Positions 7,923-15,741 of a stretch of 45,187 nucleotides of DNA are shown here, one piece after another. Origin of the DNA: a virus. Location of the stretch: IMG/VR virus record IMGVR_UViG_3300031973_000946, positions 1-45,187 of that record, one strand, 5' to 3'. Each line of letters opens with the position of its first letter. Position 1 is the stretch's first letter. The position numbers and the translations under genes are program-made. The notes beneath the pieces were generated by a model. That model was not told where the DNA came from. It made no database searches and worked only from the letters and a program-made list of their open reading frames with translations.

Positions 7923-8621
7923 ATGAATAAATATACTATAATTTTATTTGCGTTTATAAGCTCGTTCGCTTATGCGCAACTCGACTTTCAACAATTATGC
8001 TTAGACTGTGCTGAACAAAACGGTTTCTATTGTGGAGATGATCCAGCTAACTGGACACAATACGCTCCAAATGGTTGCGTACCTAATGGTCCAGATTTAT
8101 TTTACTTAAACGACGGGTGGGAAGATTGTGTAGATGGTAGCGATGAAGCAGACGCTATACCAACTTTAATAGAAGACTGTGGGCCTATTGGGCCTCCACC
8201 TTGTGATACGGTTTATGTAGATGTTATTCAATATGAAACTATATTCGATACTATACCAGAGTATATATATGAAATTATAATTGATACTGTAGAAGTAGAA
8301 GTATTTGTACCTGAGTATATTTATATTATTGATACAGTAACAGTATATGAAGATATATTAGATACTTTATTTATTGATGTTATTGAATACGTGGATGTGT
8401 TTGTTTATGATACCATTGTAGAAATAGAATACGTAGAGTTTATAGAATATATTACAGAGTATGTAGATTGTGACACAGGTTTGCCTTGCAGCTCTAACAT
8501 AGATGAGCTTATAAATAAATCTAAGAAAAATAGTGTAATATATAATATTAACGGGCAAGCAATAAAAGAACCAGAAGGATTATATATTGAAGATGGTAAA
8601 ATTAAACTTAAAATAAAATAG
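7923..8621 (+). CDS. Secreted Cys-rich protein with LDLa-like head and T9SS-like sorting tail
   Basis: 232 aa. A Sec signal (MNKYTIILFAFISSFAYAQ) is followed by a Cys-rich segment ending DCVDGSDEAD, like an LDL-receptor class A calcium cage. A long stretch (about 95-180) of Asp/Thr/Tyr/Ile/Val repeats, such as DTVYVDVI and EYIYIIDTVTV, is typical of Bacteroidota surface proteins. The tail (NSVIYNINGQAI, EGLYIEDGKIKLKIK) resembles a type IX secretion C-terminal sorting domain. This predicts passage through the host type IX system to the surface or medium. Role in infection unknown. Confidence 0.6.
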   Translation: MNKYTIILFAFISSFAYAQLDFQQLCLDCAEQNGFYCGDDPANWTQYAPNGCVPNGPDLFYLNDGWEDCVDGSDEADAIPTLIEDCGPIGPPPCDTVYVDVIQYETIFDTIPEYIYEIIIDTVEVEVFVPEYIYIIDTVTVYEDILDTLFIDVIEYVDVFVYDTIVEIEYVEFIEYITEYVDCDTGLPCSSNIDELINKSKKNSVIYNINGQAIKEPEGLYIEDGKIKLKIK

Positions 8622-8623
8622 TT

Positions 8624-8794
8624 ATGTATAAAAAAGGATATAGAAACCAGGCACTACCTGGTATTAAAATGTGTATTGATCACATGAGAAAAACTAAATC
8701 TGAAGTATCAATGCAAGAACCTAAAATAGAAAACCAACCACCGGCATACAACTTTGGCGACGGTGGAAATATAAAAACACCTATAATTAAATAA
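8624..8794 (+). CDS. Hypothetical protein, 56 aa
   Basis: ATG 8624 follows the previous stop by two bases, and TAA ends two bases before the next ATG, so the frame fills the gap exactly. The peptide begins MYKKGYRNQALPGIKM, is basic in the first half and Pro/Gly-rich in the second. No recognised family; possibly a distant relative of the shared-head small proteins. Confidence 0.5.
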   Translation: MYKKGYRNQALPGIKMCIDHMRKTKSEVSMQEPKIENQPPAYNFGDGGNIKTPIIK

Positions 8795-8796
8795 TT

Positions 8797-9141
8797 ATGG
8801 CTAAAGAACTTTCAGAAGAAAGTAAGTTTCAAATTAGTATTAAAACATTAATAACTATAGTTGTAGCTGTTGCTACAATTATATCTGCTTATTTTGGTTT
8901 AATGAGTAGTATAAATTCTAAGTTTGTAGAATTAGAAGGTAAGGTAGAAGAGGCTTTAGAAAAACCTAAACCTGGTACTGGTACTTATACTATAGATATG
9001 GGTGACCCAGCTGCTAGTAACACTTGGCCACCAACTCGTATGGAGTTTAACATGAAAGATCAAATGGCCCGTAATCAAATTGACGCATTAGTAAAGGAGA
9101 TAGATGAATTGAAAGAGGAAATAAGACTATTAAGACAATGA
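8797..9141 (+). CDS. Single-span membrane protein with C-terminal coiled coil, 114 aa
   Basis: A short cytoplasmic head (MAKELSEESKFQIS) is followed by one membrane helix (about 17-38, TLITIVVAVATIISAYFGLM) and a charged, heptad-like end (IDALVKEIDELKEEIRLLR). The layout fits an inner-membrane spanin or a holin/antiholin. Its place between the secreted protein and the anchored thioredoxin-like protein fits an envelope role. No family can be named. Confidence 0.6.
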   Translation: MAKELSEESKFQISIKTLITIVVAVATIISAYFGLMSSINSKFVELEGKVEEALEKPKPGTGTYTIDMGDPAASNTWPPTRMEFNMKDQMARNQIDALVKEIDELKEEIRLLRQ

Positions 9142-9545
9142 AAAGGCAAATAGATATTTCTACTTGGTTGTATGTAGTTGTATTATTTATAATATACTTA
9201 CTAGGCACGTCTAGTTTATTCTCTCAAGATTTTATTAATACAAATAACTTTAAAGATAAGATAGCTAAAGACGTTGTAGCTGTAGAGTTTTGGGCGGAGT
9301 GGAATCAAATGAATCAGTTTAATGAATTAAATAAATTAAAAGGATGTAATGTATATCGAATTGATATTATGTCATCTATGGACGTTCAAAATGATTATAA
9401 CGTTACAGCTATCCCAACGGTTATTATATTTGATAACGGTATTGAAAAGGAACGCTTCGACCCTAACGTAATGTTTAAATTAGAAGCGGATAAAAAAACG
9501 GTACAACATTCTGTTGATACTATAACACTAAATAAATTTCAATAA
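9138..9545 (+). CDS. Membrane-anchored thioredoxin-fold protein lacking the CXXC cysteines
   Basis: 135 aa; its ATG overlaps the previous stop. The N-terminus holds one hydrophobic segment (about 10-28), a signal or anchor, so the domain is probably periplasmic. VVAVEFWAEW (47-55) is followed by NQMN where thioredoxins have CGPC, so both catalytic cysteines are replaced by Asn. The fold is otherwise conserved, including the cis-Pro strand AIPTVIIFDNG. It therefore cannot do standard disulfide exchange and may act as a binding or chaperone module, like the host thioredoxin used by T7 polymerase; that comparison is inference. Confidence 0.65.
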   Translation: MKRQIDISTWLYVVVLFIIYLLGTSSLFSQDFINTNNFKDKIAKDVVAVEFWAEWNQMNQFNELNKLKGCNVYRIDIMSSMDVQNDYNVTAIPTVIIFDNGIEKERFDPNVMFKLEADKKTVQHSVDTITLNKFQ

Positions 9546-9546
9546 T

Positions 9547-10881
9547 ATGACGTTTAAAATGAAAGGATTTCCTAAGCACAAAGGAACTAAAGGTTTTGCA
9601 AAAACAGAATATGTGCCACAGTCAGTGCGATTTAATAAAGGTAAAAATCTAGAACCTGATCCTGAGGACCCAAATCAATGGAGTGCGTACAGTGATGCTG
9701 ATTATATAAGTATAGGTGATTCGCCTTCTGGTGATAAGGCTATGGATAGATTACCAGGAGAAGGAGTTGTAAGAAAAACTAAAGGTAGGCTTACGGGTTC
9801 TACTCAGGCTACAGATGAATATCACGAAGCGTATCCTGGACTTAAAGACGAAGGTGCTGGTTATGACCAGTTTAATTTAGGCGCTAGAAATAAACAAGAA
9901 CAACAAGATTACGATAGGTATGTTAAGGACTTAAGTAAAACAATTAAAAATTATAGAGGCGATCTACCTATAAGTGGTGATTTACAAATGGACGATGCTT
10001 CATTTGAAGCTTGGAAACAAAGTACAAATTCAACTGGCCCAGATAGTAAATTAAGAGAAAGATTTGAAGACGAAACTACCCAAGCGCTTAATATACACAA
10101 TGAATTAAAATTAGCTGCAGACGAAGGTTATACACCAAACATGGGAATGGTAGGTAGTAAACTAGATAAACTTGGTATTGATTTTAAAGAAGGTGATTAT
10201 AAGTTAAACGAAAACAAAGCTAGATTACATGCTGACAATGCTGAGTTAAGAAATATATCTGTAGCTAATAGAAAAGCCACAGATGCTAAAAGAAGAGTTG
10301 AAGAACACATTGAAAAGTATGGTGGTACTGCTGCCGATTATTTAAGAAACAAGCCACACTTAAAAGATGATTTACAAGGTATACACTCATTTGGTCAAGT
10401 AGATGTAGATACTAAAAGCTTTTTTGATGACGCTATGTATGCTGACATGAGTAAGAAAGAAAAAAGAAAGTATGACAGGCAGAAGAAAAAAGAAGAACAA
10501 GAAAAAGCAAATATAGAATCTGATATACAAGCAAACTTACCAGCAGATAGCGAAGAATTTAATATACCAGAAGAGCCTTCTATAATGGGATCCGAAGGTG
10601 GTAATGAATCTGTTGATGCAAATGTAAATGAGACTATAACAAGCGATAATGAAAGTAAAGAAGAAACTTATGACCCAAGAGATACTAATAAAGATGGAAT
10701 TGTTGATAGAAAAGAAAAAAGAGCAGCAATGTTTGCTGATTCAGCAACCCCACAGTCTGCTATGACTAGAAAAAATCCGTATGAGTTTGGAACAGATGAA
10801 TACTATGATTTTAAAAAGACAGCCTTAAGTAAAAAAGTAGGTCTTACAAAAAGAATTTTTAATATATACGATAACAAATAA
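9547..10881 (+). CDS. Large MTFKM-family protein with EF-hand loop, 444 aa
   Basis: Begins MTFKMKGFPKHKG, a variant of the shared head. The remaining 430 residues are hydrophilic, charged and mostly helical, including a KKEKRKYDRQKKKEEQEKA coiled stretch. A perfect EF-hand loop (DTNKDGIVDRKE) lies near residue 380. No catalytic motif is seen. Size and composition suggest an internal or minor virion protein that may bind calcium. Function unknown. Confidence 0.65.
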   Translation: MTFKMKGFPKHKGTKGFAKTEYVPQSVRFNKGKNLEPDPEDPNQWSAYSDADYISIGDSPSGDKAMDRLPGEGVVRKTKGRLTGSTQATDEYHEAYPGLKDEGAGYDQFNLGARNKQEQQDYDRYVKDLSKTIKNYRGDLPISGDLQMDDASFEAWKQSTNSTGPDSKLRERFEDETTQALNIHNELKLAADEGYTPNMGMVGSKLDKLGIDFKEGDYKLNENKARLHADNAELRNISVANRKATDAKRRVEEHIEKYGGTAADYLRNKPHLKDDLQGIHSFGQVDVDTKSFFDDAMYADMSKKEKRKYDRQKKKEEQEKANIESDIQANLPADSEEFNIPEEPSIMGSEGGNESVDANVNETITSDNESKEETYDPRDTNKDGIVDRKEKRAAMFADSATPQSAMTRKNPYEFGTDEYYDFKKTALSKKVGLTKRIFNIYDNK

Positions 10882-10892
10882 AATATAAAGCT

Positions 10893-11144
10893 ATGGCATT
10901 TAAAATGAAAGGGTTTCCAATGATGGGTGAACCTTACAAAAAAACAGAAACAATACGTAAAGACCTTGATCCTAATTTTGAAATGAATACTGAAAAAAAG
11001 AAAGTTAGTGTAGGTGAATTAAAAAAAGAATTATTTAATTTAGATAATCCTTCAGGGCAAAGAGGTAAAGATTTAATTAAACAAATTAAAGAACAAGATC
11101 CTAGCTTTAGCATTGAAGATCAAAACTTTGATGAAGTAGATTAA
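10893..11144 (+). CDS. MAFKM-family protein, 83 aa
   Basis: Begins MAFKMKGFPMMGEPYKK. Charged and helical with no other motif. It is the last gene of the plus-strand block and stops seven bases before the stem of a bidirectional terminator. Function unknown. Confidence 0.6.
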   Translation: MAFKMKGFPMMGEPYKKTETIRKDLDPNFEMNTEKKKVSVGELKKELFNLDNPSGQRGKDLIKQIKEQDPSFSIEDQNFDEVD

Positions 11145-11150
11145 AAAAAA

Positions 11151-11170
11151 AGGGAGCAATTAAGCTCCCT
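11151..11170. terminator. Bidirectional terminator between convergent gene blocks
   Basis: Perfect 7-bp stem AGGGAGC / GCTCCCT with loop AATTAA. An A-run lies directly left (11143-11150) and a T-rich run to the right, so either strand gives a hairpin followed by a U-tract. It separates plus-strand genes ending at 11144 from the minus-strand block ending at 11178. Confidence 0.85.
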
Positions 11171-11177
11171 TTATTAT

Positions 11178-11360
11178 TTAAGAATTATTTTTTATTTCTT
11201 GAATTTGTAATCTTACGTTTTGAGCAGCTTCTTTAATTGACTGCATACTCTTTCTAGCTCTAGTTCCGGCTGATTTATTTCCACCCATAAACTTTTCTAT
11301 TTCTTCGTGAGCGCTGTGCATTTCATCTTGCATAGCATCTAATAATTCATTTAAACCCAT
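11178..11360 (-). CDS. Hc1/histone H1-like DNA-binding protein
   Basis: 60 aa, the size and pattern of Bacteroidota Hc1-type proteins: an acidic helix (ELLDAMQDEMHSAHEEIEKF), then the KSAGTRARKSMQ core and a helical end (QNVRLQIQEIKN). Hc1 proteins coat and compact DNA. A phage copy could condense the phage genome or remodel host chromatin. It is the last gene of the minus-strand block, just before the terminator. Confidence 0.75.
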   Translation of the reverse strand: MGLNELLDAMQDEMHSAHEEIEKFMGGNKSAGTRARKSMQSIKEAAQNVRLQIQEIKNNS

Positions 11361-11379
11361 ATTATAAAATTTTATTTAA

Positions 11380-13245
11380 TTAATTAATTTCACAGTTACC
11401 ACCAGCGCAAGCTAACTCGCCTGATAGATCTGTGTTATCATCAGTCTCTATTATTTTTGTTAAATCAACATCAGATAATACCTTGGACATTTTATTGTAT
11501 TCAGCTTCGTCAATGTCCTCAAACGGAGCCTGTGTGTATGTACCACCATCATATGGTAATACTGATAACCCATTGTAATAATCTCTATTACTCCACATCC
11601 ACTCACCTGCTTTCTCCCACTCATCTTCTTTCAAAGATATTGTAGCTGACACATTGTGAGTATTACTACCACGTTTGTGACCAGGCTTAATCCACTCTTG
11701 AGCTACACGTTTAACTCTTTCAAGAGTGTCAAACGGTGATTCAGTTCTAAGTATTGATTTAGCCGGAGCTTTCTGCGGTACAGATATAACTGCTGTATCG
11801 TGCGGTCTGAAGTATTCATCTTCAATTAATTCAGGATGTGACTTAGATAAATATTTATATATAGCCTCGTTCTTTCCTACGCGCATCCTACGGACATAAT
11901 AATCATTATGCCAAGCATGAATACCCGAAGATGTTCCGAGGACCAGAGATGTTGTCCCTGCAGGTTTTACAGTTGTGCATCTAGCCGATGTCTTTATTCC
12001 TATGATCTTCGCTACTCGTGCGTTTTCTTTTGTCACGATATTTGCAGCGTCCTTCATATCCATTTGGAGCACAGCGGCACTCCCTATTCCTGTCATTGAC
12101 ACACCTATAAGAGCGTCTTTCTCTGTTGTCTCTTTCCATATTTCTCTAAGATAATGGAAGTCGGTGTATGCGGCTTGCAATGTTCCAATAAACGCTGCTG
12201 CCTTAACTCTGTTATTAAAATCTTCTTGATCTTCTATATCAGAGACATTTACTTCACATAGATTACAGAACTGAAAAGGCCTTAACGCTATCTCACAACA
12301 AGGATTAGTTCCCCAGTCTTTGTCGTTATTAAGATATATACCAGGTTCTCCAGCTCCAGATAACTCAACTCGTTTCCATAAGTCCATAAAGAAATCTTTT
12401 GTTACTTTATGTCTCATTAAAACAGCTGAGTTATTAGATCTGCCTCTTTGTGGATTAGTTTCCCACCAATGCCCTGACTTACATCCTATCATTTCATTAT
12501 CACTAGCAGTAAACAAGCTAATTAATGCAGCCCGTCTAATACCACCAGCTAATACAGCATCAGCTATATGGCAAACGATATCGTGTACTTCAAGTGATGT
12601 TAACCTATCACCGTCTTCTTTTGATTGAAGTATACCCTCAACCTTGATTAAACATTCTTTTAATGGCTGTGGACCAGGCGCTTTACCACCTGATGTCACT
12701 AGCCTAGCACCTTTTGGTCTGATACAAGTATAATCAAAGTTTATTTTAGAAGCTTTATTACCCCCAAGATAAGATTTAATTAATACTTTAACTGAATCAG
12801 ACCAACCTTCAATTGAATCACCTATAACAAATCTCTTAGATCTTTTCATATAAGGTTTTGTTATTACAGGTAAGTCTTTGATATGATGCTGTTGAACCGA
12901 ATAACCGACTCCACATCCCGAAAGTAACAGAAACATTATTTCATTAAAAGCTTCGATATCATCTACAGGTAAATACGAACAGTTATATAATCTATTAGGA
13001 CTTACTTGTATTGGTTTACCAGCAAATTGTAAACTACGCATTGATGGTAAAACCTTCTTATCAAATACATAGGTATATGCATTTAATATATCGCTTTTTA
13101 ATTTTGGGTAATTCTTGATATGCATCTCCATATTTCTAGTAACTAGCTCTTCCCAAGTCTCTCTACGATTTAACTCAGGCATATATCTAGCATACTTCAT
13201 ATGTACTGTGATATCAGAAAGTATGTTTCTATTAATGTCTTTCAT
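11380..13245 (-). CDS. nrdJ: Adenosylcobalamin-dependent (class II) ribonucleoside-triphosphate reductase, monomeric type
   Basis: 621 aa; makes deoxynucleotides from ribonucleotides using coenzyme B12. NCS (C89) and NPCCEIAL (N314, C316, E318) give the first disulfide Cys, radical Cys and base. C327 lies 11 residues after C316, as C419 follows C408 in the Lactobacillus leichmannii enzyme. The C-terminal pair C613/C618 has the same 5-residue spacing as its re-reducing C731/C736. It is shorter than that enzyme (about 740 aa). The next upstream gene, a 45-aa frame, ends four bases before it. No small subunit is needed, so synthesis depends on host cobalamin. Confidence 0.93.
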   Translation of the reverse strand: MKDINRNILSDITVHMKYARYMPELNRRETWEELVTRNMEMHIKNYPKLKSDILNAYTYVFDKKVLPSMRSLQFAGKPIQVSPNRLYNCSYLPVDDIEAFNEIMFLLLSGCGVGYSVQQHHIKDLPVITKPYMKRSKRFVIGDSIEGWSDSVKVLIKSYLGGNKASKINFDYTCIRPKGARLVTSGGKAPGPQPLKECLIKVEGILQSKEDGDRLTSLEVHDIVCHIADAVLAGGIRRAALISLFTASDNEMIGCKSGHWWETNPQRGRSNNSAVLMRHKVTKDFFMDLWKRVELSGAGEPGIYLNNDKDWGTNPCCEIALRPFQFCNLCEVNVSDIEDQEDFNNRVKAAAFIGTLQAAYTDFHYLREIWKETTEKDALIGVSMTGIGSAAVLQMDMKDAANIVTKENARVAKIIGIKTSARCTTVKPAGTTSLVLGTSSGIHAWHNDYYVRRMRVGKNEAIYKYLSKSHPELIEDEYFRPHDTAVISVPQKAPAKSILRTESPFDTLERVKRVAQEWIKPGHKRGSNTHNVSATISLKEDEWEKAGEWMWSNRDYYNGLSVLPYDGGTYTQAPFEDIDEAEYNKMSKVLSDVDLTKIIETDDNTDLSGELACAGGNCEIN

Positions 13246-13248
13246 TTA

Positions 13249-13386
13249 TTATTTTCTTTTAATTGTAGTTAAACAAAAATCTACGAATGGTAGATATACT
13301 ACGTGATTATTTCTTTTTCTTTCTCTATATGTTCTCATACCAATAAGAACGCCGGGATAAAATCCTATACTAAATTCCCAATCCAT
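13249..13386 (-). CDS. Conserved small phage protein, 45 aa
   Basis: The frame MDWEFSIGFYPGVLIGMR...VVYLPFVDFCLTTIKRK fills the space between the endonuclease and RNR genes, ending four bases before the RNR start. I recognise this aromatic, short-stretch pattern from small proteins in environmental phages. No function known; the hydrophobic parts are too short for clear membrane spans. Confidence 0.65.
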   Translation of the reverse strand: MDWEFSIGFYPGVLIGMRTYRERKRNNHVVYLPFVDFCLTTIKRK

Positions 13387-13387
13387 A

Positions 13388-13831
13388 TTATTTAATTTTA
13401 GTTAATAATTCTATTACTTGATCACACTCTTTTTGGTTTTGAGGCTTATATAAAGTTACATGCGGATAGCATCTGTTAATGAAACTTTTAAACAATTTCC
13501 ATCTTATTGGGAAACTTTCATTTGCTCTTCCTTTTGTTTCAATTATAAAGCCATCTCCAACAAAATCTGGAGTGTATTTAATTGGTAATATTTTTTTGTT
13601 TCCTCTGTCTACAAATTGCCCTTTACCATTAGACTGTCTTTCGTAGCTTGAAGTTTCAAACTGAAACCCCTCTACTAAAGTATATGTTTGTCCTTCATAT
13701 TTATTTTTTATGTTAGCTTGTTTTAAAGCTTTGTACATATACTTCTCTAAGCCAGAGGCGAAGGTTATACCGTCATATACAACCTTCTTTGCCCTAACAG
13801 GACCTCGCTGTTTATTCTTTCGACGTCTCAT
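13388..13831 (-). CDS. PD-(D/E)XK endonuclease, DUF1064 / Holliday-junction resolvase-like
   Basis: 147 aa. A basic head (MRRRKNKQRGPVRAKK) precedes GITFASGLEKYMYKAL (catalytic Glu), YTPDFVGDGFIIETKG (Asp and ExK), and a C-terminal helix. This is the endonuclease layout of the DUF1064 family, used by phages to resolve or trim DNA junctions before packaging. It overlaps the upstream gene by 20 bases. Family call good, exact substrate inferred. Confidence 0.75.
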   Translation of the reverse strand: MRRRKNKQRGPVRAKKVVYDGITFASGLEKYMYKALKQANIKNKYEGQTYTLVEGFQFETSSYERQSNGKGQFVDRGNKKILPIKYTPDFVGDGFIIETKGRANESFPIRWKLFKSFINRCYPHVTLYKPQNQKECDQVIELLTKIK

Positions 13832-14114
13832 TTAATACATCTTTAAGTTCTTCTTGTGCAGTCTGTATATACAGTATTGCATCCATAAGTTCTTCTTGAA
13901 TATCAACTAGGTACTTCATTAGACCTTTCATTTTCGTTGTTCTCTCTTCATGAAGAGTCGTGCCGTATTTTAAGAAGCCTTCATCAGACCTTAATCTAAA
14001 TTTATCTACAACACGTTTTACAACAGGATCTCTAAACTCTCCGTTATAATCGTCTCTGACTTGTTTGTCTTCAACCACGAAACCCTTAGCATTCATTATT
14101 TCTCTGCTACTCAT
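13812..14114 (-). CDS. Conserved phage protein, MazG-like helical, 100 aa
   Basis: Contains RSDEGFLKYGTTLHEERT and IQEELMDAILYIQ, a pattern common in phage proteins related to the all-alpha MazG pyrophosphatases (EExxDAxxY). It sits just after a MazG-domain gene, supporting a link to nucleotide-pool cleaning. Several catalytic acidic residues of true MazG proteins cannot be confirmed, so it may be inactive. Confidence 0.55.
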   Translation of the reverse strand: MSSREIMNAKGFVVEDKQVRDDYNGEFRDPVVKRVVDKFRLRSDEGFLKYGTTLHEERTTKMKGLMKYLVDIQEELMDAILYIQTAQEELKDVLNETSKE

Positions 14115-14115
14115 A

Positions 14116-14925
14116 TTAATTATTTTTTACAAATGTTCCATTAATCATTTTACCTTTACGTTTGGCTATAGTATCGTAAGCTGATTCAATACACTCTTCA
14201 ATTGTTAAACCGCTTAATTCAGCTAGGTTAGTTAACACGACAACCATATCACCGATACCGTCTTGTATTTCTAACGTATCATCTTTTAATATAGCTCTAC
14301 CAACCTCGCCAGCTTCTTCCATTAGCTTAACGTACTGAGTTTTCTGATCGCCTTTGTCATATATGCCTCTGTGTTCAGCCCACTCTCTAATTAAGTCAAA
14401 TATAGTAGGCATGTGATCCTCATGTTGACAACAGTCTTCTAGATCAGCACATTTGTTGTTATCATAAAATTTAGTTAATGCTTTGTTGTACACATAACAT
14501 CTATTATCATTATACATAGACGTCTTTGCGTTAGCAACTATCCAGTCAACTAAATCTTTATCTAACATAACGCTACCTTCAACCGTGTCCCAACTCATCT
14601 CAAGGTTATCCATAAGATTACCTTTCAATTTATTAATAGGACAAGGAAACGTAGTAGTTTGTTCTGTTACGTTTATATTCATAGTCTTTAAATTAAAATT
14701 ATTATTATTATTAAGTTTATTATAAGGAACACGATCAACTCTATAACCGTATTCTTTTTGAAGTTCTAGTTCTCGTTTAGATATATAATCTATATCATTA
14801 GACTTTTCTAAAACTTCATATTCACCTGGTTCATAACCTTGTTGCTCAGTAACTCTATTATATAAGTCAGTTGTACAACCTATTTTTCTACCAGGTATAT
14901 GGTATAATATATATTCTTTACTCAT
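14116..14925 (-). CDS. GIY-YIG-like / MazG-like nucleotide pyrophosphohydrolase fusion
   Basis: 269 aa from ATG 14925 (MSKEYILYHIPG). A longer frame to 15012 exists, but its extra residues lie over another gene, so I reject it. The N-terminal 70 residues (ILYHIPGRKIGCTTDLYNRV) resemble a GIY-YIG domain. The C-terminal 100 (KLMEEAGEVGRAIL, IQDGIGDMVVVLTNLAEL, KRKGKM) match MazG-type NTP pyrophosphohydrolases with the ExxE/ExxD metal motif. A Cys/His cluster (DLEDCCQHEDH) lies between. The enzyme would cut (d)NTPs to monophosphates. It shares a 4-base overlap region with the preceding 57-aa gene. Confidence 0.7.
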   Translation of the reverse strand: MSKEYILYHIPGRKIGCTTDLYNRVTEQQGYEPGEYEVLEKSNDIDYISKRELELQKEYGYRVDRVPYNKLNNNNNFNLKTMNINVTEQTTTFPCPINKLKGNLMDNLEMSWDTVEGSVMLDKDLVDWIVANAKTSMYNDNRCYVYNKALTKFYDNNKCADLEDCCQHEDHMPTIFDLIREWAEHRGIYDKGDQKTQYVKLMEEAGEVGRAILKDDTLEIQDGIGDMVVVLTNLAELSGLTIEECIESAYDTIAKRKGKMINGTFVKNN

Positions 14926-15091
14926 CTTTATCTTTAGGTTTTGTGTATTCACAACATTTTTCGCATGACCACTTTTGCTGTGTGCAATAGGCAGTCCAAG
15001 TTTTTTCGCCATCTACACAGTAACACGTTTTTGGTTCGTTAATATTTAGTGGACTAAATAACATAGCGAACATTATAATTAATTCTTTCAT
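14918..15091 (-). CDS. Cys-rich small protein, 57 aa
   Basis: ATG 15091 overlaps the stop of the ThyA-family gene (ATGA), and its own TAA overlaps the next gene's start, so it is coupled on both sides. After a hydrophobic head it holds CYC, C and CEKCC clusters, suggesting metal binding or disulfides. The head (MKELIIMFAMLFS) could be a weak signal or membrane segment. Family unknown. Confidence 0.6.
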   Translation of the reverse strand: MKELIIMFAMLFSPLNINEPKTCYCVDGEKTWTAYCTQQKWSCEKCCEYTKPKDKDE

Positions 15092-15741
15092 AATTTTTCT
15101 ATTATATTATTATACAAATGTAAGTTATGTGCAAAGTGGTAATATTCACCTAGTCTTATTTCTAGTTTATCAGCAACCATTAATTGTAGTTTTGAAAAAC
15201 AATATTGGTCATTGCAGAAACCGTACCATAGATCGTTAGAACGCATCGTAACACACATGTTAAGCTTATCATTTAGTATTGTAAACTGTATAGCATATGT
15301 ACATGGAGTATCATATTGATATGTTCCATTGCTTATTTCTTTACCGTCATATATACTAACCGTAGCTTGGCGTGTTCTTGGATTAGCTTTAAGCATTGCT
15401 ATAACATTATCTAGTTGATCATTTCTTTCCCATTGATAACCGTAGTTAGAATTAACATAACCTTCTTTATCAGCCATGCGTTTCCATATCTCAGGTATGC
15501 TTCCATAAATTTCACCTAACACTTTGATGTTTGGCATACCTGTTAAATACCACTGCCATTCAGCTTCAGCGTAATTATATTTCCATTTACGTTGATCGCA
15601 CTTAATCCAGTTATCCATAGGGTTTACTATTGTAAAACCTATGTTAAATAAAGCTTTAGTATTATCAAAGTCAACACCATAATCTAGTATTTGTTTTTTA
15701 TAATAACTAAATGCTTTGTCTGCGTTTTTAAATCTATTCAT
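15088..15741 (-). CDS. Thymidylate synthase-family enzyme, candidate dCMP hydroxymethylase
   Basis: 217 aa. The ThyA core is present: RQATVSIYD, the nucleophile in DTPCTYAIQF (C147), MRSNDLWYG (R167-S168) and HFAHNLHLY. Aligning RSxD...G to thymidylate synthase places D178 (GFCND) where dUMP-specific enzymes have the base-selecting Asn (E. coli N177). T4 dCMP hydroxymethylase has Asp there. The protein is short (ThyA is about 264 aa). So it may methylate or hydroxymethylate dCMP instead of dUMP. Standard ThyA function remains possible if my gap-free alignment is wrong. Confidence 0.8.
   Translation of the reverse strand: MNRFKNADKAFSYYKKQILDYGVDFDNTKALFNIGFTIVNPMDNWIKCDQRKWKYNYAEAEWQWYLTGMPNIKVLGEIYGSIPEIWKRMADKEGYVNSNYGYQWERNDQLDNVIAMLKANPRTRQATVSIYDGKEISNGTYQYDTPCTYAIQFTILNDKLNMCVTMRSNDLWYGFCNDQYCFSKLQLMVADKLEIRLGEYYHFAHNLHLYNNIIEKL

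Noticed and set aside
14926-15012. Extended start for the GIY-YIG/MazG gene at 15012
   Set aside because: The added residues lie over the 57-aa Cys-rich gene, which is coupled to both neighbours by start/stop overlaps. ATG 14925 gives a sensible domain start.
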